From: Kordia sp045105435
GTDB taxonomy: Bacteria; Bacteroidota; Bacteroidia; Flavobacteriales; Flavobacteriaceae
Reading direction: 5' to 3'
DNA: 18,601 nucleotides
NCBI RefSeq assembly: GCF_045105435.1
Contig: NZ_JBGCDL010000392.1
Coordinates: forward strand, 1-18,601
The translations under genes and the position numbers were made by a program. Below are positions 7,904 through 14,418 of this stretch, one piece after another; the stretch's first letter is position 1, and every line of letters begins with the position of its first letter. The notes under the pieces were generated by a model. That model ran no database searches. It saw nothing but the letters and a program-made list of their open reading frames with translations, and was not told the DNA's origin.

Positions 7904-8722
7904 ATGCAACTCAGTTCTATTCCAAAAATTAAACATACTACATCAAATAATTTCTTTTTATTAGCAGGTCCGTGCGCCATTGAAAGTGAAGATATGGCTT
8001 TACGCATTGCGGAAAAAGTAGTGGCAATTACTGATAAATTAGAAATTCCGTATGTATTTAAAGGAAGCTTTAAGAAAGCGAATCGTAGTCGTATTGATAG
8101 TTTTACTGGTATTGGAGACGAAAAGGCGTTAGAAGTTCTTAAAAAGGTTTCTGAGACGTTTAATGTACCAACAGTTACTGATATTCATGAAGCTTCTGAT
8201 GCTGCCAAAGCTGCTGCGTACGTAGATGTACTTCAAATTCCTGCATTTTTAGTACGCCAAACGGATTTGGTAGTTGCTGCTGCAAAAACAGGAAAGGTTG
8301 TCAACTTGAAAAAAGGACAGTTTATGAGTCCTGAAAGTATGCAACATGCTGTAAAAAAAGTGCACGATTCTGGAAATGAAAATGCATGGATTACCGATCG
8401 TGGAACCATGTTCGGTTACCAAGATATGATTGTAGATTTTCGTGGAATTCCAACTATGAAACAGTTTGCACCAACAGTTTTGGATGTTACACATTCGCTA
8501 CAACAGCCAAATCAATCTAGTGGTGTAACTGGCGGAAGACCTGATATGATTGAAACTATTGCACGTGCGGGCGTTGTAAATAATGTTGATGGATTGTTTA
8601 TTGAAACTCATTTTGATCCGGCAAATGCAAAAAGTGATGGCGCAAATATGCTGCATTTAGATTATTTAGAAAACTTATTGAGCAATTTGGTACAGATTCG
8701 TAAAACGATTAATGGGTTTTAG
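7904..8722 (+). CDS. kdsA: 3-deoxy-8-phosphooctulonate (Kdo-8-P) synthase
   Basis: KdsA condenses phosphoenolpyruvate with arabinose 5-phosphate to give Kdo-8-phosphate, the precursor of the Kdo sugar of lipopolysaccharide. The 272-residue length is typical. Characteristic segments are LLAGPCAIES (19-28), the substrate loop KGSFKKANRSR, PTVTDIHE, QTDLVVAAAKTG, NLKKGQFMSPE, DRGTMFGYQDMIVDFRG and GGRPDMIETIARAG. The residue after AGP is Cys24 rather than the Asn of the E. coli enzyme. Together with His197, Glu234 and Asp245 the spacing (173, 37, 11) matches the metal site of the metal-dependent class known from Aquifex aeolicus almost exactly. A divalent-metal-dependent enzyme is therefore predicted. 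Confidence 0.97.
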   Translation: MQLSSIPKIKHTTSNNFFLLAGPCAIESEDMALRIAEKVVAITDKLEIPYVFKGSFKKANRSRIDSFTGIGDEKALEVLKKVSETFNVPTVTDIHEASDAAKAAAYVDVLQIPAFLVRQTDLVVAAAKTGKVVNLKKGQFMSPESMQHAVKKVHDSGNENAWITDRGTMFGYQDMIVDFRGIPTMKQFAPTVLDVTHSLQQPNQSSGVTGGRPDMIETIARAGVVNNVDGLFIETHFDPANAKSDGANMLHLDYLENLLSNLVQIRKTINGF

Positions 8723-8866
8723 ACCGCTTTTAGCTGTTAGACCGCTACGTTATTGGATATTGGATGAGTTCACTTACTGTTCTTATTGTTATTTGAAACC
8801 TCATTCATATTTTCAAATTGAAACATCAACTAATTCACAAATTGGCATCATCAAAACACAAAGCAA

Positions 8867-9214
8867 TTAGTAGAAACTTGCAGCTTCTTTTAGTACATCA
8901 AAGAAAATTTTGTCGTTGATGTGTTTTATATTTTTATAGCGAAGCGATGCCATTTTTTTTCGTTTTTCGGTAACTAAATGTGACGTGTGTACGGTAATTT
9001 CTCCACCTTTTACAATTCCGACATCGACAAATTTCTTTTTATGACTTGCGTTGAAGTAGCAAAACGGTTTTCCTTTGTAATAATAGAACGGAATTCTGTA
9101 TTTGTATTTTAATTCGGCAGTTGGCAATAAATGTGCTACCAATACTTGCAATTCCAACAAGATTGATTTGTACGGTTCGGGTTGTTGCAGGATGTAATTT
9201 TCTGCTGGATTCAT
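8867..9214 (-). CDS. DUF1801-type protein (YdhG-like)
   Basis: This is a 115-residue cytoplasmic protein beginning MNPAENYILQQPEPYKSILLELQ, with the central pattern LKYKYRIPFYYYKGKPFCYFNASHKKKFVDVGIVKG. It fits the small DUF1801/YdhG group (fold related to frataxin-like or iron-chaperone-like proteins), in which a helix is followed by an antiparallel sheet. The biochemical role is not established. It is transcribed on the minus strand and is separated from the upstream precursor gene by a clear terminator, so it should have its own promoter. The best candidate -7 box, TATCTTAG 13 nt before the ATG, has one mismatch. Confidence 0.8.
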   Translation of the reverse strand: MNPAENYILQQPEPYKSILLELQVLVAHLLPTAELKYKYRIPFYYYKGKPFCYFNASHKKKFVDVGIVKGGEITVHTSHLVTEKRKKMASLRYKNIKHINDKIFFDVLKEAASFY

Positions 9215-9267
9215 GATGTTTGATAGAAACTCTAAGATACTTATAAATTTAAACTATTTACATAAAA

Positions 9268-9294
9268 AAAGAGCTTACGCAGTGTAAGCCCTTT
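9268..9294 (-). terminator. Intrinsic terminator of the eight-Cys precursor gene
   Basis: On the minus strand, 11-base arms (AAAGGGCTTAC and GTAAGCTCTTT) pair around the loop ACTGC with one G.U pair, followed by a run of seven T residues. The G.U pair becomes A.C on the plus strand, so the terminator works best for minus-strand transcripts. It lies 26 nt after the stop of the precursor gene at 9320. Confidence 0.8.
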
Positions 9295-9319
9295 TTAATT
9301 TATATGTTTTCTTTAAATG

Positions 9320-9619
9320 TTAGCAAGGGTTAGAAATTAAACAGTCTGCTTTTGTATCTGCTCCTCCTCCGCAATAGTCTGTCTCTCCTCCAGTTCTTGT
9401 TGTTGGACGTGTACACTCTGTTCCTGTACAAGAAATACAACTTTGTTTTCCATCGTTTGTATAACACTCAAGTACTGTTCCACAAGTAAAATTGTTTCTT
9501 GAAATTGGCACTGTATCGGTGTTCACTAACGATCTACCCACAATAGTTTTCATGGTTTTAAAAGCTACAATCGTCGTTTTTTGGAATTTGAGTTTGGAGA
9601 TAATTTGTTTTTTCTTCAT
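9320..9619 (-). CDS. Cys-rich RiPP-type precursor peptide 1 (lanthipeptide-like leader)
   Basis: This 99-residue peptide has a lysine-rich leader (MKKKQIISKLKFQKTTIVAF) of the type found in Bacteroidota 'class I lanthipeptide' or other natural-product precursors. The core is hydrophilic and rich in Thr, Ser and Gly, with eight Cys (46, 52, 61, 64, 69, 83, 93, 99) including CISCTGTEC and a C-terminal Cys. No double-Gly cleavage site stands at the expected leader end, unlike its neighbour at 12198; GG pairs occur only in the core. The frame is open 14 codons further upstream, but the ATG at 9619 fits the leader family and the predicted start site; the upstream ATG would lie before the promoter box. 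No modification enzymes are nearby. It follows regulator 1 by 100 nt. Confidence 0.8.
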   Translation of the reverse strand: MKKKQIISKLKFQKTTIVAFKTMKTIVGRSLVNTDTVPISRNNFTCGTVLECYTNDGKQSCISCTGTECTRPTTRTGGETDYCGGGADTKADCLISNPC

Positions 9620-9646
9620 AATCACTAAGGTTTCATAAGTTATACT

Positions 9647-9654
9647 CAAATATA
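9647..9654 (-). promoter_or_regulatory. Predicted -7 box of precursor 1
   Basis: TATATTTG, an exact TAnnTTTG match on the minus strand, is placed 27 nt before the ATG. The following bases (TATATTTGAG) are identical to those before precursor 3, where the spacing to ATG is one base longer. No -33 TTTG is evident, which would suit an activator-dependent promoter. Confidence 0.6.
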
Positions 9655-9692
9655 AATCCACAAGTGGGAATTTAAGTGAAATACTTCTAGAA

Positions 9693-9707
9693 ATTCATAA
9701 ATCACGA
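9693..9707 (-). promoter_or_regulatory. AT-rich near-palindrome shared by the precursor promoters (copy 1)
   Basis: The minus strand reads TCGTGATTTATGAAT, with 38 nt between it and the -7 box. It matches 13 of 15 bases of the copy before precursor 3, at nearly the same distance. It could be a binding site for one of the AraC-type regulators, an UP-like element, or a remnant of the common ancestry of the two modules. Confidence 0.4.
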
Positions 9708-9719
9708 GATATAAATACA

Positions 9720-11537
9720 TCATTCAACATTCTGATTATCAAGGTTTTTTATATAATACGAAGGATATAATCCTGTTTTATTTTTGAATGCTCTTGAAAA
9801 CGACTCTGAACGGTTAAAACCAATTTCGCGCGCAATGGAATCAATGGTATACGAACGAAATTTTTTATCTTCTTTTAACCGTCTGATTGCATAGTTGACA
9901 CGTAAATCGGTAATATATGCTGTAAACGATTTTCCTTTGTGCGCATTGACTAATTTTGACAGATACGAAGTATTAGTTTTTAATTTTTTGGCAACTTCAT
10001 TCAAACTGCTATTTTTACTGAGATACAATTCTTTGACTTCAAAGTTTTGCAACTTCTTCAATAGTTTTGCTTTTGTTTCATCAATAATTTCGACTTCTTT
10101 CTGCTGTAAAGTCTCTATGTTTTTTTCTTGTAGCGTGGATTCTTTTACTTGTTTTTCTTCTAAAGTCTCGCCTTTGAGTAGAGGAACACTTTCGGTAAGT
10201 AATTCTTTTTCTTCTTCAAGCGTTTTTAAAATTTTAGCAAATTTTTGTTGATTCTTTTTTTCACGCTTCTTGTAGAAATAAACCAATCCACCTACTGTAA
10301 AAAGCGCTAAAAAAATACTTACATACAGAATGGTTTGGGTTTTTTTAGTTTTCTTCTCCGCTTCACTCAATTCTTCTTTCAAAGATTGTAAATCATATTT
10401 TTTTATAATTTCAATACCAATGGCATTTTGTTGCTTATCATTTTTTGTATATACTTCATTTGTTTTTTCAAAGTAGAACAAACTCTTTTCTGTATCCCCG
10501 ATTGCTTTATAGGATTTGCCCAAAAACTTATACATATCTTCTAAACTGAAGAAGTTTGTATTTTTTTGTTGCTGATTAAATTCTATTTTCTCTAGAACAT
10601 CAATTGCTTTTTCATATTCTCCTTTATAGTAATGTATTTTTCCAATATTAAGATTTATAAAAGGCAATTGTGATTTTGAAGTTTCAATTTTATTTGCATA
10701 TTCAAATGCTTTATCTATATATAGAATTGACTCATCATACTTTTTTTTGAGAAGATTTGTTTCTCCTAAGAAATTATAGAAATAAGTTTTTGCATCTTCA
10801 TCTCCATATTCATCACTAAGTGCAATTCCTTTATTCCCATAATATTCAGCTTTTGCGTAATTTTCTAGACGCAAATACGATTTGGTAAGTGCGATATATA
10901 TGCTAACTTCTAGTCTATTTAACTTTTTAGATTGCTCTTTTTTAAGAATTTCTAATGTACCTTCTAATAATTCAACTGCTCCTTGATTGTCGTCTACTTC
11001 AATTTTCAACAAGGCTATATTTTTTGATATTATTAATTTTTTAACAGTACTTTTTATTTTTTTAGCAATTTTTATAGCTTTAAGATAACTTTCCATAGAC
11101 TGATTGTAATCACCATAATCATAATAAAAATCACCTTTATTGATTAATGATGACAGAATCAAGTCATCATTCTTAAGTTTTACTGCAATTTCATATAATT
11201 TATCTACATGAAATATTGTTTTTTTAAAATTCTTTTGGTCATGATTCCAATATGACAATGAATAGTTTCCCCAAAATTGTGCTAATAAGTCTTCAGATTT
11301 TAGCATTACATTTTCAATATGTATCAAGCATATACTCTCTCTTAATGAATCTCGTTTATATTTCTGTGCAAACAGAAGTGAAAATTCTTTGGGAGCTAAT
11401 TTATGCAGAGAATTTTCAAACTCTGTTTTATTAAATTGTTGCACCACATCTTGATTATTTTCCTGAGCCACAGTTGGCAAGACAATCAAAAAAGAAAAGG
11501 TTATTAAGAATACCGTTACGTATTTTCGGAGAAGCAT
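9720..11537 (-). CDS. Membrane-anchored TPR/AraC-type transcriptional regulator 1
   Basis: This 605-residue protein has an N-terminal signal peptide (LLRKYVTVFLITFSFLIVLPTVAQ), a long region of tetratricopeptide-like repeats (about 60-370, for example GDYNQSMESYLKAIKIAKK and GEYEKAIDVLEKI), one membrane span (about 400-422, TILYVSIFLALFTVGGLVYFY), a charged coiled-coil stretch, and a C-terminal AraC-type helix-turn-helix (about 504-605) with the second HTH helix region IDSIAREIGFNRSESFSRAFKNKTGLYPS. The topology implies a TPR sensor outside the inner membrane and a DNA-binding domain inside, a one-component regulator common in Bacteroidota. Its ligand and target genes are unknown. It is followed by precursor 1 on the same strand and is paralogous to regulator 2. 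Confidence 0.9.
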   Translation of the reverse strand: MLLRKYVTVFLITFSFLIVLPTVAQENNQDVVQQFNKTEFENSLHKLAPKEFSLLFAQKYKRDSLRESICLIHIENVMLKSEDLLAQFWGNYSLSYWNHDQKNFKKTIFHVDKLYEIAVKLKNDDLILSSLINKGDFYYDYGDYNQSMESYLKAIKIAKKIKSTVKKLIISKNIALLKIEVDDNQGAVELLEGTLEILKKEQSKKLNRLEVSIYIALTKSYLRLENYAKAEYYGNKGIALSDEYGDEDAKTYFYNFLGETNLLKKKYDESILYIDKAFEYANKIETSKSQLPFINLNIGKIHYYKGEYEKAIDVLEKIEFNQQQKNTNFFSLEDMYKFLGKSYKAIGDTEKSLFYFEKTNEVYTKNDKQQNAIGIEIIKKYDLQSLKEELSEAEKKTKKTQTILYVSIFLALFTVGGLVYFYKKREKKNQQKFAKILKTLEEEKELLTESVPLLKGETLEEKQVKESTLQEKNIETLQQKEVEIIDETKAKLLKKLQNFEVKELYLSKNSSLNEVAKKLKTNTSYLSKLVNAHKGKSFTAYITDLRVNYAIRRLKEDKKFRSYTIDSIAREIGFNRSESFSRAFKNKTGLYPSYYIKNLDNQNVE

Positions 11538-11586
11538 ACACAGTTTTGTTTGGGCTTTAGTGTTTTATCACATTAGGTAGGTTATT

Positions 11587-11594
11587 CAAAAATA
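11587..11594 (-). promoter_or_regulatory. Predicted -7 box of regulator 1
   Basis: TATTTTTG on the minus strand matches TAnnTTTG and lies 49 nt before the ATG at 11537. The same octamer, again followed by GA, precedes regulator 2. Confidence 0.5.
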
Positions 11595-11710
11595 ATAGTT
11601 TTTAGTTTAATTGTAGTCCTATTTTGAATGCTAATTTTAATCAATAATGGTCTTCATACCTAAAAAATAGATTTTCGAGATACTGAATGCGGTAACTTTG
11701 GAGAATACAG

Positions 11711-11748
11711 AAAACAAAAAACTCCTAAGAAATATTCTTAAGAGTTTT
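11711..11748 (-). terminator. Intrinsic terminator after the tandem precursor genes
   Basis: On the minus strand, 12-base arms AAAACTCTTAAG and CTTAGGAGTTTT pair around a seven-base loop with one G.U pair, followed by a T-rich tract (TTGTTTT). It separates the precursor 2/3 transcript from regulator 1, so the two regulator-peptide modules are separate transcription units. Confidence 0.8.
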
Positions 11749-11861
11749 AAATTTTTAGAGGAATCGTACTTGTTTAGTTTTATACGACATCTGTTACTAT
11801 TACTTCAACTTATATTTTTTGTATTTCTAGTATAGACTTCAAAAAATGTACTTTTGTACTA

Positions 11862-12050
11862 TTAACATCTTTCGGCACTATCGCCTGCTGTTAAATAAGT
11901 TTTGCATTCATCTTCATCTGTTTGTGTACAAATTGTTGTATTTGCACAAAGGAAGTCAATTTATGGTATAGGACCTCCTCCTTTTATAGCATTAAGATTT
12001 GAAATGCTTACTTTTCTAATTGTCAAACCTAGGTTTCTTTTTTTCTTCAT
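11862..12050 (-). pseudogene. RiPP-type precursor peptide 2, interrupted by an in-frame TAA
   Basis: From the ATG at 12050 the frame gives a 29-residue leader (KVSISNLNAIKGGGPIP), then TAA at 11961-11963, then another 32 in-frame codons ending in TAA. The part after the stop (IDFLCAN...CKTYLTAGDSAERC) clearly matches the core of precursor 3 (VNFLCVI...CKTFLTASDSAERC). Where precursor 3 has TCA (Ser33) this copy has TAA, one base different. It would otherwise be a 62-residue peptide with four Cys. The stop falls just after the Gly-Gly-Gly leader end, so only the leader would be made. The intact downstream frame suggests a recent mutation; a sequencing error or stop read-through is also possible. 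The gene is missed by ORF finders because neither half is long enough. Confidence 0.75.
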
Positions 12051-12084
12051 ATTAATAAATTTTTATTTCGATTTATGCCTTATA

Positions 12085-12092
12085 CAAAGATA
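12085..12092 (-). promoter_or_regulatory. Predicted -7 box of precursor 2
   Basis: TATCTTTG on the minus strand fits TAnnTTTG exactly and lies 34 nt before the ATG at 12050. The region from here to 12148 is about 79% identical by hand alignment to the one upstream of precursor 3, so gene and promoter were duplicated together. Confidence 0.5.
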
Positions 12093-12131
12093 AATAGAAA
12101 ATGAAATGCCGTTTTAATGTAGTTAGTCGCC

Positions 12132-12147
12132 ATTTAATAAATTATGA
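12132..12147 (-). promoter_or_regulatory. AT-rich near-palindrome shared by the precursor promoters (copy 2)
   Basis: The minus strand reads TCATAATTTATTAAAT, 39 nt upstream of the precursor 2 -7 box. It corresponds to the copies before precursors 1 and 3, with one extra T. Confidence 0.4.
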
Positions 12148-12197
12148 TAAATAACTCAGTTACATCACTGACTAACTTAAAGTAGATCCACTCCTTA

Positions 12198-12395
12198 TTA
12201 ACACCTTTCAGCACTATCTGAAGCTGTTAAAAAAGTTTTACAATTTTGTCCTGGTATACTGTGTGGTTCTGTAGTTATAACACATAAGAAATTAACTGAT
12301 GGTATTAAATCAGTTCCACCTTTACCAATAAGATTATTTAGTTTTGAGATACTAACTTTTTTAACTTGAAGGTTTACTTGTTTTTGTGTTTTCAT
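12198..12395 (-). CDS. RiPP-type precursor peptide 3 with double-Gly leader
   Basis: This 65-residue peptide has a leader MKTQKQVNLQVKKVSISKLN followed by NLIGKGG (Gly26-Gly27), the leader end expected for cleavage by a C39-type peptidase or exporter. The KKVSISKLN motif is typical of Bacteroidota lanthipeptide-like precursors. The 38-residue core has three Cys (38, 52, 65), the last one at the C-terminus, and several Ser and Thr that could be dehydrated, but no LanB, LanC, radical-SAM or peptidase gene lies in the window. It sits 108 nt after regulator 2 and is sister to the interrupted gene downstream. It has its own predicted promoter. Confidence 0.85.
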   Translation of the reverse strand: MKTQKQVNLQVKKVSISKLNNLIGKGGTDLIPSVNFLCVITTEPHSIPGQNCKTFLTASDSAERC

Positions 12396-12423
12396 AGTAC
12401 TTATTTTCGATTTTATGTTCTCT

Positions 12424-12431
12424 CAAATATA
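12424..12431 (-). promoter_or_regulatory. Predicted -7 box of precursor 3
   Basis: TATATTTG on the minus strand is an exact TAnnTTTG match, 28 nt before the ATG. It is followed by AG as at precursor 1. No -33 TTTG is seen. Confidence 0.6.
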
Positions 12432-12470
12432 ACTATAAAATGAAGTTCGACTTTAATGTTGGTAGTCGTC

Positions 12471-12485
12471 ATTTATAAATTACGA
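12471..12485 (-). promoter_or_regulatory. AT-rich palindrome shared by the precursor promoters (copy 3)
   Basis: The minus strand reads TCGTAATTTATAAAT, containing the perfect palindrome ATTTATAAAT, with 39 nt between it and the -7 box. It lies just after the regulator 2 stop codon. Confidence 0.4.
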
Positions 12486-12503
12486 TGTATTTCATTTTAC
12501 AAC

Positions 12504-14285
12504 CTACTGTTTTTCAAGCTCTTTTATAAAATACGACGGATACAGTCCTGTTTTTACCTTGAACGCTTTAGAAAACGATTCGGAACGCTTGAAACCTATT
12601 TCTTGTGCAATGGCGCCAATGGTAAAAGATCTAAATTTACGATCTACAGACAATCGTTCTATTGCATATTCTACGCGTAAATCGGTAATATATGCCGTAA
12701 ATGATTTTTCTTTATACGTATTTATTACTTTTGAAAGATAGGTTGTGTTGGTTTGTATTTTTTTGGCAACTTCTACCAACGTACTTTCATTGCTTAAATA
12801 CAATTCTTTGGCTTCAAAATCTTCTAATTTTTTGAGGATTTCCGCAGTTTTTTCATCAATTTCAGGAATTACATTCGCTTTTGAATCTGATTTTTTCGTG
12901 TGTACTGCAGACGTTGTTTTTACATTTTTTTCTAAAGGAACGCGTTCTTGTTGTCGCTTTTCTTCCAATTGTAACATTAAATTGGTAAACCGTGCTTTGT
13001 TTTTTTGCTGTTGTTTTTTGTAATACACAATCAAACCAACTATGGTAAGCAGAAGCAATCCTATTCCGATAGCATACAGGTATTTTGTGCGTTTCGATTT
13101 GGTTTCTAAATCTGTAATTTGCTCTTTTAAATTCCCCAATTTATTTTTTGTGATACGAGAGTTAAGAATGGCACGTGTTTTATCATTTTCAGCATCTATT
13201 TCATGGGCTTTTTTGTAATATTTAGAGCTTTCTTCTATATTTTCAACAGCCGAATATGATTCTGCTAAACCGATATAAAGTCCTTGAATACTTAAATAAT
13301 CTGTTTCGTTTTCTTTCAATAATTGCTGCCCTTCTAGAAACTCTTTTATCGCTAAGTCGTGTTTATTTTCTGCTGCGTAATTTCTTCCGATATACAATTT
13401 TAAAAACATATCTAACGACTTGCTACCACCAGCGCTGTCTATCAACCCTTTTACTTTTATAAATAGTTCGTGTGCTTTGGTATAGTTTCCACTATTGGAT
13501 TCTATTTCGCCCAAAAAAGTGCTAAAATATGCTTGGAATGCTATATTTTTAGCCTGTTTACTCAATGCCAAACCTTTGTTAGCATACGAACTCGCTTCTG
13601 TATGATTGTCCAAATTGATGTACGCTTTGGTTAAACCAAGGTATATGGTAGCTCGTTTTTTTTCTAAGCTTTTATCGCTTGATTCTTTGATTTTCTGTAG
13701 ATTTTCAAGATATAAATCTATAGCGCCCAAATTGTCTTTTACTTGAAGTTGAACGAGCGCAATATTATTTTTAGATTCAATCTGCGCTTTTAATGAGTTC
13801 ATTTTCTTTGCCAGCTCAAAAGCTTCTAAAAAACTTTCTAACGCAGGTTCATTTTGTCCACCAAAAAAAAGATAGACACCTCTTTTCTTATGTGCTTCAT
13901 ATAATAAAGGTATGTTTCCTAAACGCTCCGATTTTTCAATTCCAATATCTAAACTCGCTACAGCTTCTTTTAGGTTATAATTTCTATTTTGCCAACTTGC
14001 CAACGTTATATAGGTTTCAGCTACTTCATTTTCATCTTTTGATGTGATATAATTTGATCGCAAGTAGCTTATTACTATTCTTGCTTTTGCAACACTCGTT
14101 CGTCCTTGTATATAATATTCTTCAACAACATCTTTAAAAGACATTTTTTGCAGTGATTTTTGAAGCGAAATGGTATCAATTGAAGTACTTGTGGAGGTTT
14201 GTGCAAATCCTATACCTGTAAAACAAAATAAAAGTACACACGTTATACAAATGTTCCATGGTTTGAAACGAAGTAATGGCATCAT
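12504..14285 (-). CDS. Membrane-anchored TPR/AraC-type transcriptional regulator 2
   Basis: This 593-residue paralogue of regulator 1 has the same order of parts: signal peptide (PWNICITCVLLFCFTGIGFAQ), TPR-like repeats (about 55-370), a membrane span (about 400-420, YLYAIGIGLLLLTIVGLIVYY), a charged linker and a C-terminal AraC-type HTH with IGAIAQEIGFKRSESFSKAFKVKTGLYPS. An ATG 19 codons further upstream (14342) is in frame, but a TATTTTTG -7 box at 14319-14326 lies downstream of it, and the signal peptide looks normal only from MMPLL. I therefore place the start at 14285. The sensor part should face the periplasm. Precursor 3 and the interrupted precursor 2 follow on the same strand, making this the likely cognate regulator; that link is inference. 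Confidence 0.9.
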   Translation of the reverse strand: MMPLLRFKPWNICITCVLLFCFTGIGFAQTSTSTSIDTISLQKSLQKMSFKDVVEEYYIQGRTSVAKARIVISYLRSNYITSKDENEVAETYITLASWQNRNYNLKEAVASLDIGIEKSERLGNIPLLYEAHKKRGVYLFFGGQNEPALESFLEAFELAKKMNSLKAQIESKNNIALVQLQVKDNLGAIDLYLENLQKIKESSDKSLEKKRATIYLGLTKAYINLDNHTEASSYANKGLALSKQAKNIAFQAYFSTFLGEIESNSGNYTKAHELFIKVKGLIDSAGGSKSLDMFLKLYIGRNYAAENKHDLAIKEFLEGQQLLKENETDYLSIQGLYIGLAESYSAVENIEESSKYYKKAHEIDAENDKTRAILNSRITKNKLGNLKEQITDLETKSKRTKYLYAIGIGLLLLTIVGLIVYYKKQQQKNKARFTNLMLQLEEKRQQERVPLEKNVKTTSAVHTKKSDSKANVIPEIDEKTAEILKKLEDFEAKELYLSNESTLVEVAKKIQTNTTYLSKVINTYKEKSFTAYITDLRVEYAIERLSVDRKFRSFTIGAIAQEIGFKRSESFSKAFKVKTGLYPSYFIKELEKQ

Positions 14286-14318
14286 ATTTGGACTGTGGTT
14301 ATAGTTATTGGGAATACT

Positions 14319-14326
14319 CAAAAATA
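14319..14326 (-). promoter_or_regulatory. Predicted -7 box of regulator 2
   Basis: TATTTTTG on the minus strand is identical to the box before regulator 1 and is followed by a similar sequence. It lies 33 nt before the ATG at 14285 and so argues against the upstream ATG at 14342. Confidence 0.5.
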
Positions 14327-14418
14327 ACGAAATTAAATTCATAAATGTATTTTCTATATTATAAATATGTAAGCTACTATATATTAAGCTTCTATATTTA
14401 TTAAATTTTTAAAATTGT

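Larger units (their letters stand above)
11538..11861. other. Intergenic region between the interrupted precursor and regulator 1
   Basis: This 324-base gap contains the regulator 1 -7 box (11587-11594) and the terminator of the precursor transcript (11711-11748). The 110 bases between the terminator and the precursor stop hold a small GTAC-AAAA-GTAC hairpin and are otherwise plain AT-rich sequence. I see no further reading frame with a precursor-like leader in it. Confidence 0.6.

Noticed and set aside
8723..8866. Imperfect direct repeats (TAGACCGCT twice; CAAATTG...CATCA twice) after kdsA
   Set aside because: They are short and degenerate, with no hairpin or T-run, so neither a terminator nor a defined repeat could be supported.
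9620..9661. 14-codon N-terminal extension of precursor 1
   Set aside because: It would place the start upstream of the TATATTTG box and before the lysine-rich leader typical of such precursors.
11902..12093. 63-codon plus-strand frame over the interrupted precursor
   Set aside because: It is the opposite strand of the precursor 2 leader and core, which have clear homology to precursor 3; the plus frame has none.
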